A DNA stretch of 12,709 nucleotides, from NCBI GenBank assembly GCA_031285815.1, contig JAITVM010000057.1, forward strand, positions 1-12,709. The letters are read 5' to 3'. Made by a program: the position numbers and the translations under genes. Origin of the DNA: Clostridiales bacterium. GTDB taxonomy: Bacteria > Bacillota > Clostridia > Lachnospirales > JAITVM01. Below the pieces are notes generated by a model that had not been told where the DNA came from, did no database searches, and saw only the letters and a program-made list of their open reading frames with translations. Of the stretch, positions 1 to 6,806 are shown in pieces (the first letter of the stretch is position 1; each line of letters starts with the position of its first letter).

Positions 1-623
1 AGTGTGGTCTCATTTTGGTCAATTTGGTTTTTATTTATAAAAGAATTTATGAGCTCCATATATTTTTCTTTAGTCGCTACAACCTCAACACCGTTGATTT
101 TTTTGATTAAGGCTTTTATTTCTGTTTCGTTTCCGGTAAATAACCCGCCTGCATCAGAAATCCCGATTAAGCCTTCTTTAGAGAGTTCAACTTTTTTGTT
201 CAGGATTTTTTCGCCAAGGTCTTTAATAGGGACAAAAACCCTGCCGTTTTTCATTACGGGCGCGGTTGACAGCTGGGCTGTTGCGCCGCCGCTTACAAAA
301 GTATCTTTGCCTATTGTTAGCACAGATTTTTTATTGGCTGATTCAATTGTAATGGATTTTGCCCCGCCGTCCCAACCCACTGTACAAGATAAAACTTCCG
401 ATACAAAACGTATCGGGATCAAAGTATTATTATTTTGGTCGATAAAAGGCACAGACCCTTCCGATACCTTTTTTAATTCGCCATTTATTAGTGCGTTTGG
501 GTTCCCGGTTAATAAAATAACCTTATCGCCTTCGGCTGCCTCTGTGTTATTTAAAGAAGCGCCCAAACCGGTAACAATCACTGCGGCTGATAATACTGAT
601 AGTGCTAAATTCTTCAATTTCAT
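1..623 (-). CDS. Secreted copper amine oxidase N-terminal (stalk) domain protein, partial
   Basis: The reverse strand is open from an ATG at 621-623 to the left edge with no stop, giving at least 207 residues; the C-terminus lies outside the window. A GAGGTG ribosome binding site (630-635 on the plus strand) sits 6-7 bases before the ATG. The N-terminus (MKLKNLALSVLSAAVIVTGL) is a typical signal peptide: two lysines, a hydrophobic core, then small residues to about residue 30. Residues about 44-145 match the copper amine oxidase N-terminal-like repeat domain of Firmicute exported proteins, with LINGELKKV, then LIPIRFVSEVLSCTVGWD, and a second repeat with NGRVFVPIKDLGE. These domains are usually non-catalytic stalk or surface modules, so copper binding is not implied. 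The last ~50 visible residues are charged and unrecognised. The gene is divergent from recD2. The competing plus-strand frame has no family resemblance and is judged a shadow. Confidence 0.88.
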   Translation of the reverse strand, partial: MKLKNLALSVLSAAVIVTGLGASLNNTEAAEGDKVILLTGNPNALINGELKKVSEGSVPFIDQNNNTLIPIRFVSEVLSCTVGWDGGAKSITIESANKKSVLTIGKDTFVSGGATAQLSTAPVMKNGRVFVPIKDLGEKILNKKVELSKEGLIGISDAGGLFTGNETEIKALIKKINGVEVVATKEKYMELINSFINKNQIDQNETT

Positions 624-785
624 ATACGACACCTCATTCATTTGATTTAATATAATTTTTGTAAAAAATATTGTTTTATTCTTTTAAAACGAAACGTAAT
701 TGAATAAGTTCCTAAAATTTATTTTTTGTTATTGTAAAGGTTTCATGCAAATGAAAATTGATTTCCCCGTATTTCTTACGAAATG

Positions 786-814
786 TTTATTTATCAGGGC
801 TTTTGGTTTATAAT
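786..814 (+). promoter_or_regulatory. Probable sigma-A promoter for recD2
   Basis: A perfect TATAAT -10 box lies at 809-814, about 35 bases before the recD2 ATG. The best -35 at 17-base spacing is TTTATT (786-791), which is a poor match to TTGACA. The assignment rests mainly on the -10 box and its position. The flanking 640-780 stretch is very AT-rich and should also hold the divergent promoter of the minus-strand gene, which I could not place. Confidence 0.45.
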
Positions 815-849
815 ATGGTTATTATGTATTATGGTTGGTGGGTTAATGT

Positions 850-3075
850 ATGGATATTGAAAACTTAGAGGGTACAGTTGAAAACGTTATCTATAAAAAT
901 TATGAAAACGGTTATTCCATATTTAATTTTTCGGGCAAACATGGGCAAATTACTTGCACGGGCTTTATGGCGGAAGTTTCTGAAGGCGAGGTGCTTAAGC
1001 TTGCAGGGAAATATATTGTGCACCCGAGCTACGGCAAACAATTTAGTTTTACTACATTTGAGAGGCATATGCCGGACACAGTAAGCGGTATAGAGAAATA
1101 TTTAGGCTCCGGCATTATAAAAGGGATTGGGCCAAGGCTGGCTAAAAGGATTGTCAATGTATTTAAAGAAGATACTTTTTTAATTATAGAGCAGTACCCG
1201 GAAACCCTTTCAAAAATAAAAGGGGTCTCATTAAAAAAAGCAAATGAAATAAGCGGCTCTTTTTGTGAACAATCAGAATTACGCCTAACACTTTTGGCAC
1301 TTCAGGAATTTGATATAAGCCCTTTGTTAGCACAAAAAATATATGAGAAATATAAAACCGACGCAGTTGCGGTTGTAAAAAATGACCCTTATTCCTTGAT
1401 CTATACAATTTATGGGATAGGCTTTGTAAAAGCGGATAAGATTGCTGAGAAAGTAGGGGTCCCTGCGTTTTCAGGGGACAGGGTAAGGGCTGGGGTTATT
1501 TATACGCTTAATGAGGCGGCAAATAAAGGGCATGTATACTTGCCTAAAAATATGCTATGTGATAATGCTGTTGAAATATTGAATGTGGGCAAGGATTTAG
1601 TTGAATCCGGGATTGTAAACCTTGTTGCCGAAAAGGAAATATATATTCAAATGATTGATGGCAAGGCTTGTGTTTATAACAAATATTTTTATTATTTTGA
1701 AAGCTATATTGCGCAAAAAATATTGGAGCTGTCTATTCAAGATATTTCAGGCCCCCACGATGTAATGGGTAAAATAAGTGATTTTCAAAAAGATACTGGC
1801 ATACTTTTGGCGGACCAGCAGCTTAATGCTGTTTTAGCAGCGGTTAGTAGCGGTGTATTGGTTATTACAGGGGGCCCGGGGACAGGCAAAACTACGATTA
1901 TCAAGGCCATTATTCATATTTTAGAAGGCGAAGGGTACGAAATTTGTTTAGCTGCGCCAACTGGCAGGGCAGCAAAACGGATGGCAGAAGCGACAGGCAA
2001 GGAAGCTAAGACTATACACCGCCTGTTGGGTATAGGCGTAAGCCAAAACCAAAATCAAAACATGTATTATAATGTAAGCGAAGAAGCCCCTATAGAGGCT
2101 GATGTTGTAATTGTAGATGAATCATCTATGATTGATATATCGCTGATGAACTCCCTTTTGAAGGTTATCCCAATTGGCACAAAGCTGGTATTGGTTGGCG
2201 ATGTTGACCAGCTCCCATCTGTGGGGCCGGGCAATATTTTGCGTGATATAATTAAAAGCGGGCATATAAAGGTTGTGCGGCTAAATGAAATATTCCGCCA
2301 AGCGGAAGAGTCTGCTATAGTGGTTAATGCACACAAGATAAATAATGGCGAATACCCAATCATAGATAATAAAGCTAACGATTTCTTTTTTGTACGCCGG
2401 CAAATGATGGATGATGCTGAGCAAACAATTATCCAATTAGTTTTGAATAGGCTGCCAGGGTTTAAAGGCCTGGATTTTAAAAAAGATATTCAAGTTTTAT
2501 CCCCAATGCGGAAATCAAAGCTCGGGATAATGAATTTAAATAAAGTTTTGCAGGCGGCGCTTAACCCGCCATCCGAAAACAAAGCTGAACGTGAGATGGC
2601 AAATTTCGTTTTAAGGGTTGGGGATAAGGTTATGCAGCTTAAAAATAATTACAGTATCATGTGGACGGTTTTAAAAGATGGCATTGCTGTGGAAGAAGGT
2701 ACAGGTGTATTTAATGGTGACGAAGGTATTATAACAGGGATTGATGATAGGTATGTAACTGTTTTATTTGATGACAATAAGGTTGTCGAGTATGAAAGCA
2801 CGCAGCTGGAAGAAATAGATTTGTCTTATGCTGTTACTATACATAAGAGCCAGGGCAGCGAATATAAAGCAGTTATACTGCCTTTGTTAGGGGGGCCGCC
2901 AATGTTGTTTAACCGAAATTTGCTTTATACTGCCGTTACCAGGGCTAAAGAGCTTTGCGTGATAGTGGGCAGGGAAGATGTTTTAATCCAAATGGTTAAT
3001 AATAAAAGGGAAATAGAAAGGTACTCATCGCTAGATTTAAGGATCCGTGATATTCATGAATATATCAGCAGGTAG
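850..3075 (+). CDS. recD2: RecD2-family ATP-dependent DNA helicase
   Basis: The 741-residue product has the RecD2/YrrC layout: an N-terminal OB-like segment (about 1-75), a helix-hairpin-helix region with short glycine loops (about 85-210), then a superfamily 1B helicase core. Walker A is GGPGTGKT (341-348). Walker B is IVDESS with D423-E424. Motif III is GDVDQLPSVG (450-459). The C-terminus carries YAVTIHKSQGSEY (motif V) and LLYTAVTRAKE (motif VI). Length fits RecD2 proteins, which run about 700-800 residues, and not the shorter RecD of RecBCD. Family members unwind DNA 5' to 3' and act in DNA repair and replication-fork maintenance without RecB or RecC. The ATG at 850 has GGTGGG (837-842) seven bases upstream; an ATG at 846 is out of frame. 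The end overlaps comF by 20 bases, implying co-transcription. Confidence 0.95.
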   Translation: MDIENLEGTVENVIYKNYENGYSIFNFSGKHGQITCTGFMAEVSEGEVLKLAGKYIVHPSYGKQFSFTTFERHMPDTVSGIEKYLGSGIIKGIGPRLAKRIVNVFKEDTFLIIEQYPETLSKIKGVSLKKANEISGSFCEQSELRLTLLALQEFDISPLLAQKIYEKYKTDAVAVVKNDPYSLIYTIYGIGFVKADKIAEKVGVPAFSGDRVRAGVIYTLNEAANKGHVYLPKNMLCDNAVEILNVGKDLVESGIVNLVAEKEIYIQMIDGKACVYNKYFYYFESYIAQKILELSIQDISGPHDVMGKISDFQKDTGILLADQQLNAVLAAVSSGVLVITGGPGTGKTTIIKAIIHILEGEGYEICLAAPTGRAAKRMAEATGKEAKTIHRLLGIGVSQNQNQNMYYNVSEEAPIEADVVIVDESSMIDISLMNSLLKVIPIGTKLVLVGDVDQLPSVGPGNILRDIIKSGHIKVVRLNEIFRQAEESAIVVNAHKINNGEYPIIDNKANDFFFVRRQMMDDAEQTIIQLVLNRLPGFKGLDFKKDIQVLSPMRKSKLGIMNLNKVLQAALNPPSENKAEREMANFVLRVGDKVMQLKNNYSIMWTVLKDGIAVEEGTGVFNGDEGIITGIDDRYVTVLFDDNKVVEYESTQLEEIDLSYAVTIHKSQGSEYKAVILPLLGGPPMLFNRNLLYTAVTRAKELCVIVGREDVLIQMVNNKREIERYSSLDLRIRDIHEYISR

Positions 3076-3760
3076 TATTGCAGATTTTATTTTAGGGCTT
3101 ATATACCCGCCAAAATGTATGGTATGTAAAAATGTTAAATACGGTTTAGATAAAACATTAATTTGTAAAGATTGTTTTAATTACCTTGATTTTATTGGCG
3201 AAGAAGCTTTACAAGCTGGGGAATTAGCTATACAATATGATAATAACCAGTATTTAAATGGGATTTTTTTTGTTTTTTGGTATGATGAGATAATATCTTC
3301 CTTGATTAAACAATCAAAATATAATAACCACCCAGTATATAATAAAGGGTTTGCGCATTTTATGGCTGATTATTATAACAAGTATATTAAATTAGATATT
3401 GATTTTATTGCCCCTGTACCAATACATAAAAATAAATTAAAATCACGTGGGTTTAACCAGGCGGCGGTTTTAGGGTCTGAATTTTCAAAAATAATGAATA
3501 TACCATTTATAAGCGACCTCATTATAAGAAGCCAAGATACTAAGCCACAAAGTGGGCTTTCTAAGTTATCCAGAAGAAATAATGTTGAAGGTGCCTTCAC
3601 ATTTAATAAAAAATACCTGGTCAACTATAAAAAAGTTTTGATAATTGACGATATATATACAACAGGAAGCACATTAAACTCATGCGCCAAAGTATTGACA
3701 GATAATGGCGCTATAGGGGTTTATGGTTTCTGTTTTTCTAAAACTTCACAAAAAAAGTGA
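3056..3760 (+). CDS. comF: ComF-family phosphoribosyltransferase-like competence protein
   Basis: This is a 234-residue ComF/ComFC/GntX-family protein. The N-terminus has two zinc-ribbon pairs, C21-x2-C24 (PPKCMVC) and C37-x2-C40 (CKDC). The middle has PVPIHKNKLKSRGFNQA, typical of the family. The C-terminal PRPP-binding loop is VLIIDDIYTTGST (194-206). ComFC is linked to uptake of transforming DNA in competent bacteria; its exact activity is less settled, and family members also occur in bacteria not known to be competent. An in-frame GTG at 3047 is possible, but the AAGGAT ribosome binding site at 3039-3044 is only two bases from it and well placed for the ATG at 3056. The start lies inside the 3' end of recD2. 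ComF next to flgM matches the comF-flgM neighbourhood of B. subtilis, but no ComFA helicase is present here. Confidence 0.93.
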   Translation: MNISAGSIADFILGLIYPPKCMVCKNVKYGLDKTLICKDCFNYLDFIGEEALQAGELAIQYDNNQYLNGIFFVFWYDEIISSLIKQSKYNNHPVYNKGFAHFMADYYNKYIKLDIDFIAPVPIHKNKLKSRGFNQAAVLGSEFSKIMNIPFISDLIIRSQDTKPQSGLSKLSRRNNVEGAFTFNKKYLVNYKKVLIIDDIYTTGSTLNSCAKVLTDNGAIGVYGFCFSKTSQKK

Positions 3761-3817
3761 TTTGTGATTGCCCCTATATCCATGATTACAAAATTTTGCT
3801 TATTTTGAGAAATTTAT

Positions 3818-3845
3818 TAATATTTTTTTCTAGTTATGCCGATAT
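3818..3845 (+). promoter_or_regulatory. Sigma-28 (SigD-type) flagellar promoter for flgM-flgN
   Basis: GCCGATAT at 3838-3845 is an exact match to the -10 element of SigD/sigma-28 promoters. TAAT at 3818-3821 lies 16 bases upstream and is a one-mismatch match to the TAAA -35 element; the accepted spacing is about 14-16. It sits 43 bases before the flgM ATG in the gap after comF. B. subtilis flgM is also transcribed from a SigD promoter, so the position makes biological sense: sigma-28 would drive synthesis of its own anti-sigma factor. Confidence 0.7.
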
Positions 3846-3888
3846 TATAACTGTATACTTTTTGAATTATAAAAGGTGGGTGTATTAT

Positions 3889-4176
3889 ATGGATATAAAT
3901 GCGATTAACAGAGCTCAAAAAGTTTATAATATATACAATAACCAAAATTCGAGAAACGGGGCACGGGCTTCCCGCAGCCAAGAAAATAAAGATTCCATTT
4001 CCCTGTCTGAAGCCGGTGAAGAATATAGCTTAGCTTTAAAGTCTATTAGGAAGGGCCCGGATGTAAACGAAAGCAAAATTGAAGAGCTTAAAGACAAGGT
4101 TCAAAATAATACTTATTATGTTGAAACTGATAAGTTGGCTGACAAAATTTTGGGCAGCTTCAATAAGGGTATTTAA
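3889..4176 (+). CDS. flgM: FlgM, anti-sigma-28 factor
   Basis: This is a 95-residue protein, the normal size for FlgM. The C-terminal half has the family signature: ESKIEELKDKVQNNTYYVET followed by DKLADKILGSF, the helices that bind sigma-28. The N-terminal half (MDINAINRAQKVYNIYNNQN, then a serine/arginine-rich linker) is low in complexity, as expected for a partly disordered protein that is exported through the hook-basal body when the hook is complete. The frame is open further upstream, but the ATG at 3889 has AAGGTGGG (3873-3880) eight bases before it and starts at the conserved N-terminus. The gene lies between comF and flgN and is preceded by a sigma-28-like promoter, giving a feedback loop. 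Confidence 0.92.
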   Translation: MDINAINRAQKVYNIYNNQNSRNGARASRSQENKDSISLSEAGEEYSLALKSIRKGPDVNESKIEELKDKVQNNTYYVETDKLADKILGSFNKGI

Positions 4177-4220
4177 TTAATAGATACATAATTTGTTAAA
4201 TTCTTAGAGGAGATGTGTTT

Positions 4221-4712
4221 ATGATTAATGAGCTCATTAATATTATGAAAGAACAGCTCCTTTGTTATGACTTTTTATTAGGTCTATCAAAAGAGAAAAC
4301 TGAGGTTATTATTAATAACAACGTTACTGAACTAAAGAGGGTTACAGATTTAGAAAATGAATGTATCATTAAAAATGTCGCTTTAGAGAGGCGCCGCTTG
4401 GAGGTTCTCGAAGAGGTAGCGTGCCTTTCTGGTTTGGGTACTGGTGAAATGACGATAAGTTCCATATTAAATAAAATTAAAGGCGGGCCAGGCCATGGCG
4501 AGCTCCTTTCTGTCAGCTTAAAAATGCGTGAATCTATTGAGCGCCTAAAAGAGGCTAATGATAGGAATAGGGTTTTGATAGGCAATTCTTTAGAATATAT
4601 AGATTATTCCATGAATGTAATCAGGACTTCTATTGAAGGGGAGCCGGCTGGTTTTGATCCGGAAAATAATAGTTACATAAGTAACCGTAGTTTTTTTGAT
4701 GCAAAGCAATAA
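4221..4712 (+). CDS. flgN: FlgN-family flagellar export chaperone
   Basis: A 163-residue, almost wholly helical protein with the FlgN pattern: an N-terminal helix (MINELINIMKEQLLCYDFLL), a heptad-like charged helix (about 25-65, with NNNVTELKRVTDLENE) and a C-terminal helix (about 95-135, with NRVLIGNSLEYIDYSMNVI) followed by a polar tail. FlgN binds the C-terminal ends of FlgK and FlgL in the cytoplasm and delivers them to the flagellar type III export gate. Its place between flgM and flgK is the usual one. An in-frame GTG lies at 4215, but GAGGAG at 4207-4212 is eight bases from the ATG at 4221 and only two from the GTG, so the ATG is chosen. Sequence conservation in this family is low; the call relies partly on context. 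Confidence 0.87.
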   Translation: MINELINIMKEQLLCYDFLLGLSKEKTEVIINNNVTELKRVTDLENECIIKNVALERRRLEVLEEVACLSGLGTGEMTISSILNKIKGGPGHGELLSVSLKMRESIERLKEANDRNRVLIGNSLEYIDYSMNVIRTSIEGEPAGFDPENNSYISNRSFFDAKQ

Positions 4713-5061
4713 TAATGGCCCGGTGGGTTTATTATATCCATGAAGAGTTTAGACAACGACATTTGTTGTCTTTTTTTTATACTTTTCAGGCTGCCCTGAA
4801 TGGATTATATAAAAAAGTTATATTTCTATAAACCCTAATAAGATTTAAAGAATATGACGAAATTATTTTAAGGTAATATACGCAAAAGAGAAAATAGAAA
4901 ACTACGTCAGAATATGCTAATTAACGAATGACTATTTAAAAACTAAATTTATTGGCATTGCCGAAATAAAATTGCTGATGCCGCAGTTTTATTGCCGGGC
5001 ATGTTTATATAGGATAGGTTTTTATATTAGAGTTTATGCATTGGCTAAAGGAGGTTTTTTA
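4713..5061 (+). other. 349-base non-coding gap and flgK leader
   Basis: No credible gene is seen on either strand. The gap holds the flgN terminator, then a 6-bp inverted repeat (TTCAGG-CTGC-CCTGAA, 4785-4800), then AT-rich DNA. A weak sigma-A-like pair, TTTTCA (4783-4788) and TATATA (4806-4811) at 17 bases, overlaps the repeat. GCCGAAAT at 4960-4967 resembles a sigma-28 -10 box, but the nearest TAAA elements are 12 and 19 bases away. A promoter for the flgK operon is expected here, because a terminator precedes it, yet none is convincing. Confidence 0.6.
4751..4778 (+). terminator. Rho-independent terminator after flgN
   Basis: AGACAAC (4751-4757) and GTTGTCT (4765-4771) form a perfect 7-bp stem with a 7-base loop, and the right arm runs into eight consecutive T residues (4771-4778). 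It lies 38 bases after the flgN stop, so it should end the flgM-flgN transcript and separate it from the flgK genes. Confidence 0.85.
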
Positions 5062-5064
5062 TTG
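5047..5064 (+). promoter_or_regulatory. Strong ribosome binding site fixing a TTG start for the first flgK
   Basis: AAAGGAGG at 5047-5054 is a near-perfect anti-16S match, seven bases before the TTG at 5062. The frame is open back to 4972, but no upstream start has a comparable site, and the conserved FlgK N-terminus begins right after the TTG. Confidence 0.85.
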
Positions 5065-6762
5065 GGGAATTTCTCTACGTTTTCGGTTGCGGCAAGCGGG
5101 CTTTACGCAGCACAGGCAGGGCTATATACAACTGGGCATAATATGTCTAATGTCGATACGCTTGGGTACTGCAGGCAGCGGATTTTGCAAAATGATTTTT
5201 TATATAGGGTGGCAGGCTCAAATTTTAGCGGCCCTATGAAGGTTGGTTTGGGTACGGATATTTCGTCAATTAACCAAATACGTAACCAGTTTTTAGATAT
5301 TCAATACCGGCAAGAAAACCCTAAATTACATTTTTACGATGTAAAGTACCAATCCGGGACGGAAATTGAATCGATTATTGGGGAATTGCAAAGCGACTAT
5401 AGGACACAGTCGGTTATTCAAGACTTATGGGATGCAATAAATGAAATTGCATTAAACCCAGAAGGGCTTGAGGTAAGGGGGAATTTTATATCGACAGCGG
5501 TTACTTTTCTAGATAAGGCCGACAATGTTTATAATAGGCTTATAGATTATCAATATAACCTTGATGGGCAAGTAAGGGAAGATGTTGATAAAATTAACCA
5601 GCTAGGGGAAGAAATAAAACGCTGCAATGAATTAATAGCGAAAAACGAAATTTCTGGCGATAACGCCAATGACTATAGGGATGTGCGGAATAATGCGTTA
5701 GATGAATTAAGTAAGCTTATTAAAATAGACTATAAAGAAAATCAAGATGGTTCTGTAACTGTGCTTATCGAAGGCAATGAGCTGGTTGCAAACAATGTTG
5801 TCAATAAACTTGGGTTAAGGTATACATCAACAGACTATTCATTTGTTGAGCCGGTTTTTACGAATTCGGCTTCAATTCTACCATATGACGAAACAGGGTT
5901 AAACGCGAAAGCGTTGTTCTCACTGACAGGCAAAGTAGGCTCTGCTTATAATAACGATAACGGCCACTTAAAAGCTTTGTTAATTACACGTGGGATAGAG
6001 CCTGCAAATTCTTTTACAACTCCCGATGAAATAAATTCTACTAAGTTTGAATACGAAAGAGATGTTTTTAATTTAAGCTGTACTATCCCAAAGGTAATGC
6101 GCGAAATGGATACTTTGGTAAATAGTATTGTTAAACTCGTAAATAATTCGGTATCGCCGCTTGTGTTAGTAAATGCCGGCCCGCCGCCGGTTTATGATAA
6201 GGCGCCAGACAGCAGCTCGCCTTATGGTATCGATGAAAACAAAAGCCAGCATATTGAGGTTTTTAGCAGGAAATATATGGACAGGTTTACGGGCGGTGTT
6301 TATAACAATGAAGACCCGGATAATTATTATAGCCTGTATACGATAGGGAATATTGAAATTAACCCTATGTTATTAAATGCAGAAGATTATGATAAAATAG
6401 CTTTTTCAGCTTCAGGTGATATAAGCGATACTACATTGCCGCTCGAGATTTTGGATAAATGGAAATCGAAGTTTATATCTTATGGCAGTGGCGAGGATAA
6501 AAGCATAGACGATTTTTATGGTTTCATAGTTAATAATATAGGCGTTACTACAGGCGAGGCTAAAAATTTTGTGGAAGAGCAAGAAATACTGGTTGCCCAG
6601 GTAGACAATAAAAGGAAAGAAGTCTCTGGGGTATCCCTTGACGAAGAAATGACAAATATGCTTACTTACCAGCATGCATATAATGCCAGCGCAAGGGTAG
6701 TTAATGTTATAGATTCTATGATAGATAAAATAATTAATGGGACCGGTAGGGTAGGTATATAA
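5062..6762 (+). CDS. flgK: FlgK, flagellar hook-associated protein 1 (first copy)
   Basis: A 566-residue FlgK. The N-terminal D0 helix reads FSTFSVAASGLYAAQAGLY, then TTGHNMSNVDTLGYCRQR. The C-terminal D0 helix (about 522-566) has SGVSLDEEMTNMLTYQHAYN and ARVVNVIDSMIDKI. Both ends are needed for export and packing between hook and filament. The middle (about residues 50-500) is the variable outer domain, with a charged helical stretch near 165-215 and a proline-rich segment near 375 (NAGPPPVYDKAPD). FlgK is secreted through the flagellar export apparatus and forms the hook-filament junction with FlgL. The start is TTG at 5062. The usual serine of the GYSRQ motif is cysteine here (C37), whereas the second copy keeps the serine. 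A second flgK follows after 44 bases with no terminator. Confidence 0.93.
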   Translation: MGNFSTFSVAASGLYAAQAGLYTTGHNMSNVDTLGYCRQRILQNDFLYRVAGSNFSGPMKVGLGTDISSINQIRNQFLDIQYRQENPKLHFYDVKYQSGTEIESIIGELQSDYRTQSVIQDLWDAINEIALNPEGLEVRGNFISTAVTFLDKADNVYNRLIDYQYNLDGQVREDVDKINQLGEEIKRCNELIAKNEISGDNANDYRDVRNNALDELSKLIKIDYKENQDGSVTVLIEGNELVANNVVNKLGLRYTSTDYSFVEPVFTNSASILPYDETGLNAKALFSLTGKVGSAYNNDNGHLKALLITRGIEPANSFTTPDEINSTKFEYERDVFNLSCTIPKVMREMDTLVNSIVKLVNNSVSPLVLVNAGPPPVYDKAPDSSSPYGIDENKSQHIEVFSRKYMDRFTGGVYNNEDPDNYYSLYTIGNIEINPMLLNAEDYDKIAFSASGDISDTTLPLEILDKWKSKFISYGSGEDKSIDDFYGFIVNNIGVTTGEAKNFVEEQEILVAQVDNKRKEVSGVSLDEEMTNMLTYQHAYNASARVVNVIDSMIDKIINGTGRVGI

Positions 6763-6806
6763 ATTTTTAAAATTCTGTATTAAGGGGATTGGGCAGGAGG
6801 TTTTGA

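Noticed and set aside
4..645. A 213-codon open frame on the plus strand opposite the stalk-domain protein
   Set aside because: Its translation is rich in Ser, Phe and Pro with no family resemblance, it has no good ribosome binding site, and the minus strand encodes a signal peptide and recognisable domain in the same place.
741..756. TTTCAT-GCAA-ATGAAA inverted repeat upstream of recD2
   Set aside because: Six-base AT-rich arms in an AT-rich spacer are expected by chance; it is followed by no T run and does not overlap the likely -10 box.
3746..3767. TCACAAA...TTTGTGA hairpin over the comF stop as a terminator
   Set aside because: The 7-bp stem is AT-rich and is followed by ATTGCCCCTA, with no T run, so it lacks the features of an intrinsic terminator.
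3757..3888. An upstream extension of the flgM frame
   Set aside because: It contains no FlgM-like sequence, spans the sigma-28 promoter, and the ATG at 3889 has the only good ribosome binding site.
4870..4920. A c-di-GMP riboswitch in the flgK leader
   Set aside because: A short ACGCAAAAG near 4880 recalls part of the GEMM motif, but the GNRA-type loop, receptor and flanking paired stems were not found.
4944..4967. A sigma-28 promoter TAAA...GCCGAAAT before flgK
   Set aside because: The spacing is 12 bases, or 19 from the next TAAA, outside the usual 14-16, and the -10 box has a mismatch. It is noted in the leader finding only.
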